Shown here piece after piece: positions 11,747-23,297 of a DNA stretch of 64,000 nt. The notes under the pieces were generated by a model. It was not told the DNA's origin, did no database searches, and saw only the letters and a program-made list of their open reading frames with translations. This DNA comes from Gonatopus flavifemur (lineage: Eukaryota > Arthropoda > Insecta > Hymenoptera > Dryinidae): NCBI GenBank assembly GCA_018340375.1, contig JAFFJZ010000108.1, positions 1 through 64,000 on the forward strand, written 5' to 3'. Position 1 is the first letter of the stretch. Every line of letters begins with the position of its first letter. A program made the translations under genes and the position numbers.

Positions 11747-12241
11747 TAGAGACATGACCAATTGGATTCTATAGTCTTCTATAGTTCACTGGTTCATATC
11801 ACGATAGAGGATGGGAATCATACTGAGATGCCGATATACAAGGTATACTATTGCAACTGAGTTGTAAACAGGAATCGCCCAATTGACTCAATCGGATTCA
11901 ATGGAGGGTTAGTCGACTCAGAAAATCTGCAGACGAATGAAATTCTATTGAAGAGAGGTTCTACTACTCAATCGAATCCGATCATGGTATAGCCGATTGG
12001 ATTGCATCTTATTCAATGAGTCATATCAATATACGAAATCTAAACCACACTGAACACCCTGAAAAGTATTATATACCTTCTGATCAAAAAGTACTCGGAA
12101 TTCACTATTCAAACAAACCGCGCTTGAGATATTGTCGGAATCTTTTGTTTTCCATCTTATTTCATCTGTTATTTAGCGCTCAAATGTCTGTTTGTGCCTC
12201 ATTCGTCAGAAGTTAGTGCGTGTTGCCTTGTAAACGAGTCA

Positions 12242-12566
12242 CCCTTGTAAAATGATTCATATATGGCCCATATATAAACTGTATTCGATTCATATATGGT
12301 CATATATAAATCATATCTAATTCATATATGTGGCATATATGACCATATAAAATTCTCAATATCGTTCAATCCATATAATGACCAAACATGACCCATATAT
12401 ACGATACATAACGCCATATATGAAATGTATATGGCCCATATATGAATGTCTGAAATCATATATGGCCCATATATGAATTATATAGGGGTCATATATGAAT
12501 CTGTGAAATCATATATGTACCATGTGTGGTCATATATGCCGCATATATGATTCATTTTTACAAGGG
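12242..12566. mobile_element. 325-bp CCCTTGTAAAA MITE made of CATATATG palindromes
   Basis: The ends are CCCTTGTAAAATGATTCAT and the complement of ATGATTCATTTTTACAAGGG. CA lies on both sides (12240-12241, 12567-12568). The interior repeats the perfect palindrome CATATATG and GGCCCATATATG about fifteen times. It is inserted in the leader of the mariner. Confidence 0.9.
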
Positions 12567-12596
12567 CAGTGTTTGTTGTGGTCTGCGAATTTCGCA

Positions 12597-13208
12597 ATGT
12601 CGAATTTGGTTGAGCAAAGAGTTTGTCTAAAATTTTGTGTTTTTAACAAAATTTCATGTGCGGAAGCGTTGGAGATGTTAACAGAAACCTACGGGGACTC
12701 GATGTCGAAAACACAAGCGTACGAGTGGTACAAAGAGTTCAAAGCAGGTCGTATTGTGGTTGATGATTTGCCTCGTTCCGGTCGTCCATCCACCAGTGTC
12801 ACTGACGGAAATATTGATAAAATTAAAGAAATCGTCCTCGCAAATCGTCGTCTGAGCATTAGGGAAATAGCATTCGATCTTGGTGTCTCGTTCGGATCGG
12901 TGCAGAACGTTATGCACAATATTTTGACCATGAGACGAGTTGAAGCACGGCTTGTGCCGAGAGTGTTGGATTTGTTGCAGAAACAGCATGGCACTGATGT
13001 AGCTGAACAAATGCTCTCTTTGGGCCAAAATGTTATCGAAGGCATCATCACCGGTGACGAAACATGGGTCTATGAATATGATATCGAAACCAACCAACAA
13101 TCATCGGAATGGCGCTTTTCAGACGAGTCAAAACCTAAAAACCACGACAGAGTCGATTTAAAATCAAGGTTTTGTTGACTGTTTTCTTTGATTGCCGTGG
13201 TGTGGTCC
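12597..13208 (+). pseudogene. mariner transposase, N-terminal part (split by E)
   Basis: The frame from the ATG at 12597 encodes the paired helix-turn-helix DNA-binding region of a Tc1/mariner transposase (TQAYEWYKEF, DLPRSGRPST, then the RRLSIREIA second HTH) and reaches GDETWVYEYD, the first catalytic Asp of the D,D34D triad. A one-base deletion in an A-run near 13137 shifts the frame before FFDCRGVV, and the gene is cut at 13206-13208 by element E. The next residues, HSEFLPPGQTVNKEYY, are on the minus strand at 17962-18036 because of an inversion. The second Asp and the C-terminus are missing. Confidence 0.9.
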
Positions 13209-13259
13209 CCCGGGTTAAAATTTTTAAATCGCTGGAATGAAAATATACGGTACTGTTAC

Positions 13260-13580
13260 GGATGTGTTGCGGGCGCATCTGTACTGAACCCGCAATAATA
13301 CTGTAAGCACCCGCACCACGCCCATAACAGTCCCGTATACGCCTGCACCACATCTGCAACACTCCTGCACACGAAAATGATTACGCCCGCACCACGTTTG
13401 CACCAAGGCCGTTTGGCGAACCGTATACCCGCAACACGATTGCACCATAGCTGCACTAAACCCGCAAACAGTGAATGACGATGGACGATAAATCTCGGAA
13501 CGTGTTCGCACCAAGACCGCACCAAGCCCAGAACATGCATGCAATAGAGCTGTACCAGGTCCGCACCAGACCCGTAAATG
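13260..13580. repeat. 11-bp subterminal repeats of E
   Basis: Quasi-tandem units near the consensus ACNCCNGCAMC (for example ACCCGCACCACGCCC, CCTGCACCACATCTGC). The same units occur near the other end of E (about 16925-17145) and mirrored in copy 2 (18045-18270, 21600-21935). Such arrays are typical of transposase-binding regions. Confidence 0.7.
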
Positions 13581-14617
13581 TCGAAATTACTGTTGCAATG
13601 CGTGCTTAAGGGCCCTCGAGCACAGTAGAACTGTGAATGTGTAGGTACACACATATTGCACATAGGTATAGTTGAAGCGAGGAAAACTTTGCTCCAAACT
13701 TTTGTGCAAAATAGCAATTGATGTGAAATTTAAAAAATATTTCACCATAGTGCTTATTTGGGATTGCGCCATAAATATAGATGTAGCGGTGAAATCACTT
13801 TCCATTCTCTGTAAAAAATTCGTGAATACGCGAGACGATTTGACATTTCATCGTCACCATGTTGATATTGAAAATATCTTAAGATGCAAGTGGCAGCTGC
13901 GTTTCAAAGTAAACATTTGATTATTTTTTATTATATTCAAAATTTCAAGGTTTTCGAAATAATCAATCGATTGATGGAATTTTTCAATATTGCACGTGAT
14001 TTATCGTAATAGAACTTATATGTATATACAAATGAAACTATTCCGCATGGAAAAATTACATTACACTTCTCATGAACCCTTCATAAATGTGATTGAATTG
14101 AGATCGATTAGTTTGGTTATTATCCCGCATAAGATTTGATCGACAAAATTTTTATTCATGTATAAAGAAAGAGGACCATTTATTTAGAGAAAGAACGATC
14201 TTTGATTATGATGAACGAATTGTACGTGTAACGGTCAATTACCGATACATCGTTTTGATTATAATTCTACGTACGTTTATGTTAAAATTTTATGTCATTC
14301 AAAAAAGTATAGTTCACGAGAAATATGACATAATTTTGATACTGAAATGTATTTTATGATAAGTAATGTCAATTATATACGTTACAACACTTTTACAACA
14401 TATTTTGTTTCACAGTGTGAACTTTTGAAGAGCTTTATAATCATGGAAAAAAACTTTGATATTCTGACCATAGAAAGAATGTTTAGGTTTCTCCAAAACG
14501 CAACCTCCAACTTTATTTCACGATATTTCCAAATTTAACATGGCGGTGACGAAATGTCAAATCGTCTGACGTATGTACGAAATTTTCTTTATATATATGA
14601 ATCGAGAATGATTCCAC

Positions 14618-14772
14618 CAAGGGCGTATCCAGAATTTTTTTTTGGAAGGGGCCTATGTTAAGGATGTATCTCTATATATACGAAATATATAGATATATAA
14701 AACACGAAAAAATGCTGGATTTGGGGGGGGGGGGTCCGGACCCCTTGGACCCCTCCCCTGGATACGCCCTTG
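14618..14772. mobile_element. hAT-type MITE in E copy 1
   Basis: The ends are CAAGGGCGTATCCAG and the complement of CTGGATACGCCCTTG. The 8-bp duplication GATTCCAC / GATCCCAC (14610-14617, 14773-14780) has one mismatch. The body has a G-run and a matching C-rich half. It is shared with E copy 2, so it was present before the copies separated. Confidence 0.85.
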
Positions 14773-16415
14773 GATCCCACCGCTGGATTCATATTCAAGG
14801 CGTACTTCCAGGCACTATGGTGTAATATTTTTCAAATTTCATCTCAATTGCTATTTTGCGCCAAACGTTTGTGCGGAATAGTAATTGATACGAAAAAATA
14901 TTATACCACTGTGCTTACCTGGGATTGCCCAGTGTTTACCCGCACTGAGAAGAATTCATCATTAAAAATTACTGGTTTTTGTCAGTAGACGAGGGATATA
15001 CTTGACATGTGATTACAAATTGATGGGGAATATCAGTAATTTTTTATAGCGTTATTTTAATCGAAAAAAAAATTTTATCCTCACCGGCATCGAACATCAT
15101 TGTTCGTGATCACAAACCTGGCTTATTTCCCCGAAGCCACGCAACAATCTTGAAAATGGGATGGTTTTCAATTCATATCAGTGTCATCAATTAAGAATTT
15201 TCGTTTACAACTTGTATGATAAAAGATAACTGTTTTTCAACATGAATTCTCATCTCTCTCTGGTTTTAATTTTCAAACTTCGGAGCATGAAAAATTACTG
15301 TTTTTCTCATCAATTTGTGATCTCAAGCCAGGTATATAAAATCGTTATGTCAAGTATATCCCCCGACTAATGGGAAAACCAGTATTTTTTGATAATGAAT
15401 ATCTCTCAGTGTGGGCTGTACCTCTATTTCCTGTAAAAAATTCGTAAATACGTGAGACGATTTGACAGTTCGCCGTCGCCGTGTTGCTTTTGAGAATATC
15501 GCAAAATGCAGTTAAAAGCGACGTTTTGGAGTAAGTATTTTTTTTATTACCATGTTCAGAATAACAAAACAATTTTTTTCAATCGTGAATTTTCTACAAT
15601 TTCACCCCATAATGTGCTGTGAAAGTGATAATGTATATCGTTGTTTTTATTCCGCATAAACAAATATTCCAGTGTAAAAATTGCGTTGCATTTCCCGTGG
15701 ACTATGCATGTGTGTATGAAATCAATATTTTACATAACCGTATGTAGAATAATGTGGAGAAAACGATGTATCGGTAATTGACCGTTACACGTACAATTCG
15801 TTCATCATAATCAAAGATCGTTCTTTCTCTAAACAAATGGTCCTCTTTTTTTATAAATGAATAAAAATTTTGTCGAGCAAATTTTATGCGGGATGATAAC
15901 CAAACTAATCGATCTCAATTCAATCACATTTGTGAAGGGTTCATGGGAAGTGTAATGTAATTTTTCCATGCGGAATAGTTTCATTTGTATATACATATAA
16001 GTTCTATTACGATAAATCACGTGCAATATTGAAAAATTCCATCAATCGATTGATTATTCCGAAAACCTCGAAATTTTGAATATAATAAAAAATAATCGAA
16101 TGGTTACTTTGAAACGCAGCTGCCAGTTGCATCCCAAGATATTTTCGGAATCAACATGGCGACGACGAAACGCAAATCATCTCGCGTATTCACGAATTTT
16201 TTATAGGTAATGGAGAGTGATTTTACTGCTAGATTTATGTTCACGGCGCAATCCCCGGTAAGCACTATGGTAAAATATTTTTTAAATTTCACATCAATTT
16301 CTATTTCACACAAACGTTTGGCGCAGAGTTTTTCTCGCTCAGACTATACCTATATTCTGTAAAACCAATATAAATTTTGGGAAAAATAATTTGTGTCATA
16401 CACACAGCGTTGTTT

Positions 16416-16715
16416 CACTCAGAGAAAAAAAGTTGCTGAAACAGCAAACCTCGAAGATTTGCTTTGCTGATATGGCAAAACTTGTTGCTGAATTAGCAAA
16501 TAATTTGCTATCACAGCAAAAATCTTGCTCTTTTAACAAGCGTTTGCCATTCAGCGATCCAGAATTGTAGATATACGGACAGCTAGGAAATTTTGCTGAA
16601 TTAGCAAATATTTTGCTAAAATAGCAGAATTTTTGCTGTAACAGCAACCGTTTTGCTGATTTGGCAAAGTAGATTTCTCATAATCGCTTTTTCAGCCAGA
16701 ATTCTTCTCTGCGTG
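16416..16715. mobile_element. 300-bp CACTCAGAG MITE of TTGCTG/CAGCAA hairpins
   Basis: The ends are CACTCAGAGAAAAAAAG and the complement of TTCTTCTCTGCGTG. TT lies on both sides (16414-16415, 16716-16717). The empty site in E copy 2 ('cgttgtttgggttcc', about 18475-18490 on the other strand) proves the insertion. The interior is a run of about fifteen mini-hairpins of the form TTGCTGAATTAGCAAA. Confidence 0.9.
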
Positions 16716-17158
16716 TTGGGTTCCTTTGAATATGTATGCGTTCGAAAGCAGTAACACGCCGAATTTTTGTATGAGGAAGATTTCTCTTACAACTTTTACG
16801 TTTGAGCCTTAGAAAGTTTTTATTTCGCTTTATTCTTATTCTGAAATTTCACTAATTGCAAAATTATTAGAGATTCAGAAAAATTGTACTGATTTAATGG
16901 AGATGAGAAAAAAGCCTCTTGCGATATGCTTGCACCACGTCTATATAGTTTCAGAACAGGAAAAACGTACATACCTGTTGCGGGCGTGGTGCGGACATAT
17001 ATATGCGTACGGGTCTGGTGCGGGTATGTTATGGGCGCTTTGATTTTGAACCAAGAATCTTACGAATTTTTGGTTCTGTTGCGGGAGTGTTACGGGCGTG
17101 AATATAAGTGCGGGACCAGTGCAGACGTGTTGCAGGAGTTTTCATTTTTACTCGGGCA

Positions 17159-17370
17159 TCCCAATAGGATTTAATAGGTGTTTCGCTGATCCATTGGGGA
17201 GTTCCAATGAGCAAGTGGCTGGTTAATTTAGACCAAATTGAATTGGAATCCATGAGTGGATTCACAGGGCAACGCAGGGCCTCTCGAACAGATCCAGTAC
17301 GTTTTTTAATGATTCGGATCGGGATTAACAACCAAGATCCCACAAACGTTTCGCTGCGATTTGAATGGTG
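17159..17370 (-). repeat. 372-bp satellite fragment, reversed
   Basis: The reverse complement of the satellite seen forward from 21990. It touches the inner end of E copy 1. Read with 21988-21989 it gives '...attgggaTG | E | TGactatg', the insertion site of the second E copy before the inversion. Confidence 0.85.
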
Positions 17371-17610
17371 GTACGACGGAGAAGCAGCGTGGAGGCAATG
17401 GAGAAATGTCCGCACAAAAACACGGCCTGGAAATTCCTGTTACTTCTACGCTGCCTGTTCGTCGTACCACGCGTTATCCACTGCTCCCTTTCTTCTCCCT
17501 TTATTCCACGGAGAAGCCACGTGATTCATCGGTGACTGTGGCGTTTGGGTGATGACACTCCTTTTATATTACTTCGCGGAGCCAATGGACGTGTAATCAA
17601 ATTTTCAATG
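17371..17610. other. Unassigned segment in inverted block
   Basis: 17371-17545 has GGAGAAG/CCACGGAG-type words and a right end resembling the CCCAAACGCCAC class, so it may be a decayed MITE. I see no gene. 17546-17610 shows nothing recognisable. Confidence 0.3.
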
Positions 17611-17618
17611 TTCCGCAG

Positions 17619-17784
17619 CAGAGCTGCCAGGTGGGCATTGCCGTTCAGGGGAATAGTACCCCTACTATCGTTCATATACATATTCTCACCACCACTCGGA
17701 ACCTTTACACACATGTAACTTACATACACGAGACGATAGTAGGGTACACTTCCGCTCTGCGGGAATACCCATCTGGCAGCTCTG
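17619..17784. mobile_element. 166-bp hAT-type MITE
   Basis: The ends are CAGAGCTGCCAGGTGGG and the complement of CCCATCTGGCAGCTCTG. It is flanked by a perfect 8-bp duplication TTCCGCAG (17611-17618, 17785-17792), as expected for hAT elements. Confidence 0.9.
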
Positions 17785-17792
17785 TTCCGCAG

Positions 17793-17961
17793 TAACTTCC
17801 ATTGGAAACTCAGTATGTTCCTCGGGCAAAATGATCACATAGTAAATTCAACTATTTCTTTCCATGCTAGAAAGCACAGAAGATCCACAACCATCGATTC
17901 GATTATCGATTCAATGAAATCATAACATATCTGCATGTTGATGGTAATAAATCACTTACGT
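17793..17961. other. Spacer without recognised feature
   Basis: On the minus strand it follows the point where mariner similarity ends (after RLRENV). No gene or repeat recognised. Confidence 0.3.
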
Positions 17962-18036
17962 TTTCCCTCAAACGCTTCAATACGCTCACGTAATATTCCT
18001 TATTCACTGTCTGACCTGGTGGGAGAAATTCGGAGT
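17962..18036 (-). pseudogene. mariner transposase, internal part (inverted)
   Basis: On the minus strand it encodes HSEFLPPGQTVNKEYYVSVL and continues KRLRENV, the segment that follows FFDCRGVV in mariner transposases. It directly continues 12597-13208: V-V from gtg-gtc and H from cac, once one CC of the E target duplication is removed. Similarity stops after RLRENV, so the second catalytic Asp region is absent. Confidence 0.9.
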
Positions 18037-18529
18037 GGCCTGAGTAAAAATGAAAACTGCTGCAACACGTCTGCACTAGTCCCGCACTTATATTCACGCC
18101 CGTAACACTCCCGCAACAGATCCAAAAATTCGTGAGATTCTTGGTTCAAAATCAAAGCGCCCATAACATACCCGCACCAGACCTGTACGCATATATATGT
18201 CCGCACCACGCCCGCAACAGGTATGTACGTTTTTCCTGTTCTGAAACTATATAGACGTGGTACAAGCATATCGCAAGAGGCTTTTTTCTCATCTCCATTA
18301 AATCAGTAAAATTTTTCTGAATCTCTAATAATTTTGCAATTAGTGAAATTTCAGAATAAGAATAAAGCGAAATAAAAACTTTCTAAGGCTCAAACGTAAA
18401 AGTTGTAAGAGAAATCTTCCTCATACAAAAATTCGGTGTGTTACTGCTTTCGAACGCGTGCATATTCAAAGGAACCCAAACAACGCCGTGTGTATGACAC
18501 AAATTATTTTTCCCAAAATTTATATTGGT

Positions 18530-18845
18530 TTTCCTCTTACATCCATTACGCAAAGAGTAGGAGTTGTAATTTGGTATGAAACATTCCGACAAACTTTGAA
18601 CGTGAGGACCCAGTCATTGCATGGTGTTATAGTGTATGGAGCAGTGAAATCATAATATCGCTGTATGCATACCTTTCTCAATCAATGAAGATGGTATGTA
18701 TAAAGTGATATTTTGATTTTATTGCTTTATTTTCGAATAATTTGTCAGAAAATATTTGGCTCGGGTTGCATCGTCGGGATTGCTGAGTATCCCCTTAAGG
18801 GCTTTCGAACGTGATAGAACTATAAATATGTAGGTACACAAATAC
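18530..18845. other. Segment of E present only in copy 2
   Basis: Copy 1 joins directly across this stretch (near 16358). It may be a deletion in copy 1 or an insertion here; no clear terminal repeats or target duplication seen. No gene recognised. Confidence 0.55.
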
Positions 18846-20426
18846 AGAATATAGGTATAGTCTGAGCGAGAAAAACTTTGCGCCAAACGTTTGTGTGAAA
18901 TAGAAATTGATGTGAAATTTAAAAAATATTTTACCATAGTGCTTACCGGGGATTGCGCCGTGAACATAAATCTAGCAGTAAAATCACTCTCCATTACCTA
19001 TAAAAAATTCGTGAATACGCGAGATGATTTGCGTTTCGTCGTCGCCATGTTGATTCCGAAAATATCTTGGGATGCAACTGGCAGCTGCGTTTCAAAGTAA
19101 CCATTCGATTATTTTTTATTATATTCAAAATTTCGAGGTTTTCGGAATAATCAATCGATTGATGGAATTTTTCAATATTGCACGTGATTTATCGTAATAG
19201 AACTTATATGTATATACAAATGAAACTATTCCGCATGGAAAAATTACATTACACTTCCATGAACCCTTCACAAATGTGATTGAATTGAGATCGATTAGTT
19301 TGGTTATCATCCCGCATAAAATTTGCTCGACAAAATTTTTATTCATTTATAAAAAGAGGACCATTTGTTTAGAGAAAGAACGATCTTTGATTATGATGAA
19401 CGAATTGTACGTGTAACGGTCAATTACCGATACATCGTTTTCCACATTATTCTACATACGGTTATGTAAAATATTGATTTCATACACACATGCATAGTCC
19501 ACGGGAAATGCAACGCAATTTTTACACTGGAATATTTGTTTATGCGGAATAAAAACAACGATATACATTATCACTTTCACAGCACATTATGGGGTGAAAT
19601 TGTAGAAAATTCACGATTGAAAAAAATTGTTTTTGTTATTCTGAACATGGTAATAAAAAAAATACTTACTCCAAAACGTCGCTTTTAACTGCATTTTGCG
19701 ATATTCTCAAAAGCAACACGGCGACGGCGAACTGTCAAATCGTCTCACGTATTTACGAATTTTTTACAGGAAATAGAGGTACAGCCCACACTGAGAGATA
19801 TTCATTATCAAAAAATACTGGTTTTCCCATTAGTCGGGGGATATACTTGACATAACGATTTTATATACCTGGCTTGAGATCACAAATTGATGAGAAAAAA
19901 CAGTAATTTTTCATGCTCCGAAGTTTGAAAATTAAAACCAGAGAGAGATGAGAATTCATGTTGAAAAACAGTTATCTTTTATCATACAAGTTGTAAACGA
20001 AAATTCTTAATTGATGACACTGATATGAATTGAAAACCATCCCATTTTCAAGATTGTTGCGTGGCTTCGGGGAAATAAGCCAGGTTTGTGATCACGAACA
20101 ATGATGTTCGATGCCGGTGAGGATAAAATTTTTTTTTCGATTAAAATAACGCTATAAAAAATTACTGATATTCCCCATCAATTTGTAATCACATGTCAAG
20201 TATATCCCTCGTCTACTGACAAAACCAGTAATTTTAATGATGAATTCTTCTCAGTGCGGGTAAACACTGGGCAATCCCAGGTAAGCACAGTGGTATAATA
20301 TTTTTTCGTATCAATTACTATTCCGCACAAACGTTTGGCGCAAAATAGCAATTGAGATGAAATTTGAAAAATATTACACCATAGTGCCTGGAAGTACGCC
20401 TTGAATATGAATCCAGCGGTGGGATC

Positions 20427-20579
20427 CAAGGGCGTATCCAGGGGAGGGGTCCAAGGGGTCCGGACCCCCCCCCCAAATCCAGCATTTTTTCGTGTTTTAT
20501 ATATCTATATATTTCGTATATATAGAGATACATCCTTAACATAGGCCCCTTCCAAAAAAAAATTCTGGATACGCCCTTG
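20427..20579. mobile_element. hAT-type MITE in E copy 2
   Basis: Mirror copy of 14618-14772, with CAAGGGCGTATCCAG ends and flanks GTGGGATC / GTGGAATC. Confidence 0.85.
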
Positions 20580-22470
20580 GTGGAATCATTCTCGATTCAT
20601 ATATATAAAGAAAATTTCGTACATACGTCAGACGATTTGACATTTCGTCACCGCCATGTTAAATTTGGGAATATCGTGAAATAAAGTTGGAGGTTGCGTT
20701 TTGGAGAAACCTAAACATTCTTTCTATGGTCAGAATATCAAAGTTTTTTTCCATGATTATAAAGCTCTTCAAAAGTTCACACTGTGAAACAAAATATGTT
20801 GTAAAAGTGTTGTAACGTATATAATTGACATTACTTATCATAAAATACATTTCAGTATCAAAATTATGTCATATTTCTCGTGAACTATACTTTTTTGAAT
20901 GACATAAAATTTTAACATAAACGTACGTAGAATTATAATCAAAACGATGTATCGGTAATTGACCGTTACACGTACAATTCGTTCATCATAATCAAAGATC
21001 GTTCTTTCTCTAAATAAATGGTCCTCTTTCTTTATACATGAATAAAAATTTTGTCGATCAAATCTTATGCGGGATAATAACCAAACTAATCGATCTCAAT
21101 TCAATCACATTTATGAAGGGTTCATGAGAAGTGTAATGTAATTTTTCCATGCGGAATAGTTTCATTTGTATATACATATAAGTTCTATTACGATAAATCA
21201 CGTGCAATATTGAAAAATTCCATCAATCGATTGATTATTTCGAAAACCTTGAAATTTTGAATATAATAAAAATAATAAAATGTTTACTTTGAAACGCAGC
21301 TGCCACTTGCATCTTAAGATATTTTCAATATCAACATGGTGACGATGAAATGTCAAATCGTCTCGCGTATTCACGAATTTTTTACAGAGAATGGAAAGTG
21401 ATTTCACCGCTACATCTATATTTATGGCGCAATCCCAAATAAGCACTATGGTGAAATATTTTTTAAATTTCACATCAATTGCTATTTTGCACAAAAGTTT
21501 GGAGCAAAGTTTTCCTCGCTTCAACTATACCTATGTGCTATATGTGTGTACCCACACATTCACAGTTCTACTGTGCTCGAGGGCCCTTAAGCACGCATTG
21601 CAACAGTAATTTCGACATTTACGGGTCTGGTGCGGACCTGGTACAGCTCTATTGCATGCATGTTCTGGGCTTGGTGCGGTCTTGGTGCGAACACGTTCCG
21701 GGATTTATCGTCCATCGTCATTCACTGTGTGCGGGTTTAGTGCAGCTATGGTGCAATCGTGTTGCGGGTGTACGGTTCGCCAAACGGCCTTGGTGCAAAC
21801 GTGGTGCGGGCGTAATCATTTTCGTGTGCAGGAGTGTTGCAGATGTGGTGCAGGCGTATACGGGACTGTTATGGGCGTGGTGCGGGTGCTTACAGTATTA
21901 TTGCGGGTTCAGTACAGATGCGCCCGCAACACATCCGTAACGGTACCGTATATTTTCATTTCAGCGATTTAAAAATTTTAACTCGGGTGACTATGTGAAT
22001 ATCACTGACCATCCAACCCAAAACCATGTAACAACTCACATCGATTCTCATTGAGCTCTTTCGTCATCACACAAATTCAGTATGTGATATTTTACCATTC
22101 AAATGCAGATGGAGTCTCATTCATCGAATCATTGAATGCCTCATTGAACCCATTCAAATCGCAGCAGAACGTTTGTGGGATCTTGTTTGTTAATCACGAT
22201 CCGAATCATGAAAACACCTGTAGGATCCGATTGAGAGGCCCTGCGTTGCCCTGTGAATCCGCTCATCGATTCCAATCCAATTTGGTCTAAATTAACCGGC
22301 CACTTGCTGATTGGAACTCCTCAATGAATCAGCGAAACACCTATTGAATCCTATTGGGATGACTATGTCAATATCACTGACCGTCAAACCCAAAACCATG
22401 TAACAACTCACATTGATTCTCATTGAGCTCTTTCGTCATTACACAGATTCAGTATGTGATATCCCTGGTT

Positions 22471-23297
22471 CACGGTGTAAGAAGAATAGGTGATTGAACT
22501 TCGTCGAATTGCAGTGGTGGGGATGTGATTATTTGATCCGGTTGACAGTTCTCATTCTCAGATGTCGTTGATGTAGGACAAAGGTTTTGCAAACAGTAAT
22601 GGCGGCATGTTTATATATATTGATAACCTCAACCATTCTAAATATTTTGCTTCTCTATCATCTAATAAGAAATGTGATTCCTTATTGCATATATATGCGT
22701 CAATATATTAAAACATTCAACCAATAAGATATCACAAAACAAAATGAAGAGAAGAAAAAATTATCTAAGTTAGTTAATACATGAAAATTATAAATTGAAT
22801 TCGAAGTTGGAAGGTTTCTTTAAAATGTATTTCAAAATGAATATGGAGGAATTCAAATCTAATGGAATATACAAAAATTTAATGCTTAAGAATTAAAAAT
22901 ACGGATTATGCACTGCAGAAACAAAGCGTGAATACTCATTTTGCAATGTTTCTTTATTCTATTCAAGAATTATTTGAATAAACCATTCGACAGCACGTTC
23001 ACAAAAATATTCTTTCTTACACATTGTGCAATAATGTACACAAGATTAGAAGATTTGGAAAATTTTTTGAAATATAACTTCCATAGTGGTTCAGATCTGA
23101 ATGAATACAATTTTGAATTTATTATTAAATTAAAAACTTCTGAAACAGTTTGGGTTATGTTTGTGTATGGGGGTAGCCATTTTTGTTTACATTTACCTAC
23201 CAGTGATGGTACCGCTATGTCTGGCGGAATGAATAAACCGGATGAAATAATCACACCGCTGAATTGAAGTTGCATCACCTATTCTTCTTACACCGTG
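22471..23297. mobile_element. Element X, 827 bp, 8-bp duplication
   Basis: The ends are CACGGTGTAAGAAGAATAGG and its complement. It is flanked by CCCTGGTT on both sides (22463-22470, 23298-23305). The 8-bp duplication and CACGG start fit a hAT- or P-type non-autonomous element. The 108-codon frame at 22941-23267 matches nothing I know. G copy 2 lacks X, confirming insertion. Confidence 0.8.

Larger units (their letters stand above)
1700..12060. repeat. ~226-bp tandem array, interrupted
   Basis: The marker word CTACTACTCAATCGG recurs at 2152, 2379 and 2605 (spacing 227 and 226) and again at about 10214 (degenerate), 10543 and 11962. Subtracting the inserts at 2762-10145, 10316-10412 and 10569-11746 brings the later spacings back to about 227-237 bp, so the array was continuous before they landed. 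Units are strongly diverged. 1053-1700 is similar in word use but I could not assign clear units there. Confidence 0.75.
13209..17156. mobile_element. Element E, copy 1 (in mariner)
   Basis: The ends are CCCGGGTTAAAATTTTTAAA (13209) and the complement of CCCGAGTAAAAATGAAAAC (17156). CC lies at 13207-13208. The right flank is CA then reversed 372-bp satellite, which does not match the left flank: the partner CC is at the inner border of copy 2 (seen as GG, 18037-18038). The body has ~11-bp repeats near both ends, an internal inverted repeat (about 13650-14265 against 15775-16345) and no transposase. Frames of about 150 codons in the GC-richer ends are by-products of the short repeats. Confidence 0.85.
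18039..21987. mobile_element. Element E, copy 2 (inverted relative to copy 1)
   Basis: The inner end is CCTGAGTAAAAATGAAAAC (18039) and the outer end is the complement of CCCGAGTTAAAATTTTTAAA (21987). GG at 18037-18038 is the partner of copy 1's CC; TG at 21988-21989 is the partner of copy 1's inner CA. It is near-identical to copy 1 except for a ~300-bp segment at 18530-18845 present only here and the lack of the 16416-16715 insert. Confidence 0.85.

Noticed and set aside
13256..13717. 153-codon cysteine-rich frame on the minus strand, mirrored at 21479-21940
   Set aside because: It arises from the 11-bp subterminal repeats of E (repeated CGYNGTGCGG-type codons) and runs through a non-coding end; its survival in both arms only reflects the arms' identity.
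17536..17553. Right end of a CCCAAACGCCAC-type MITE
   Set aside because: The presumed left end near 17371 does not match and no duplication is seen.
13209..21987. One single palindromic transposon of 8.8 kb
   Set aside because: The outer flanks (CC and TG) do not form a duplication, and the inner flanks pair with the opposite outer ones; two copies plus an inversion explain the data better.
22941..23267. 108-codon frame in element X
   Set aside because: Intact but without any recognised domain and overlapped by an equally long antisense frame; not enough to call a gene.
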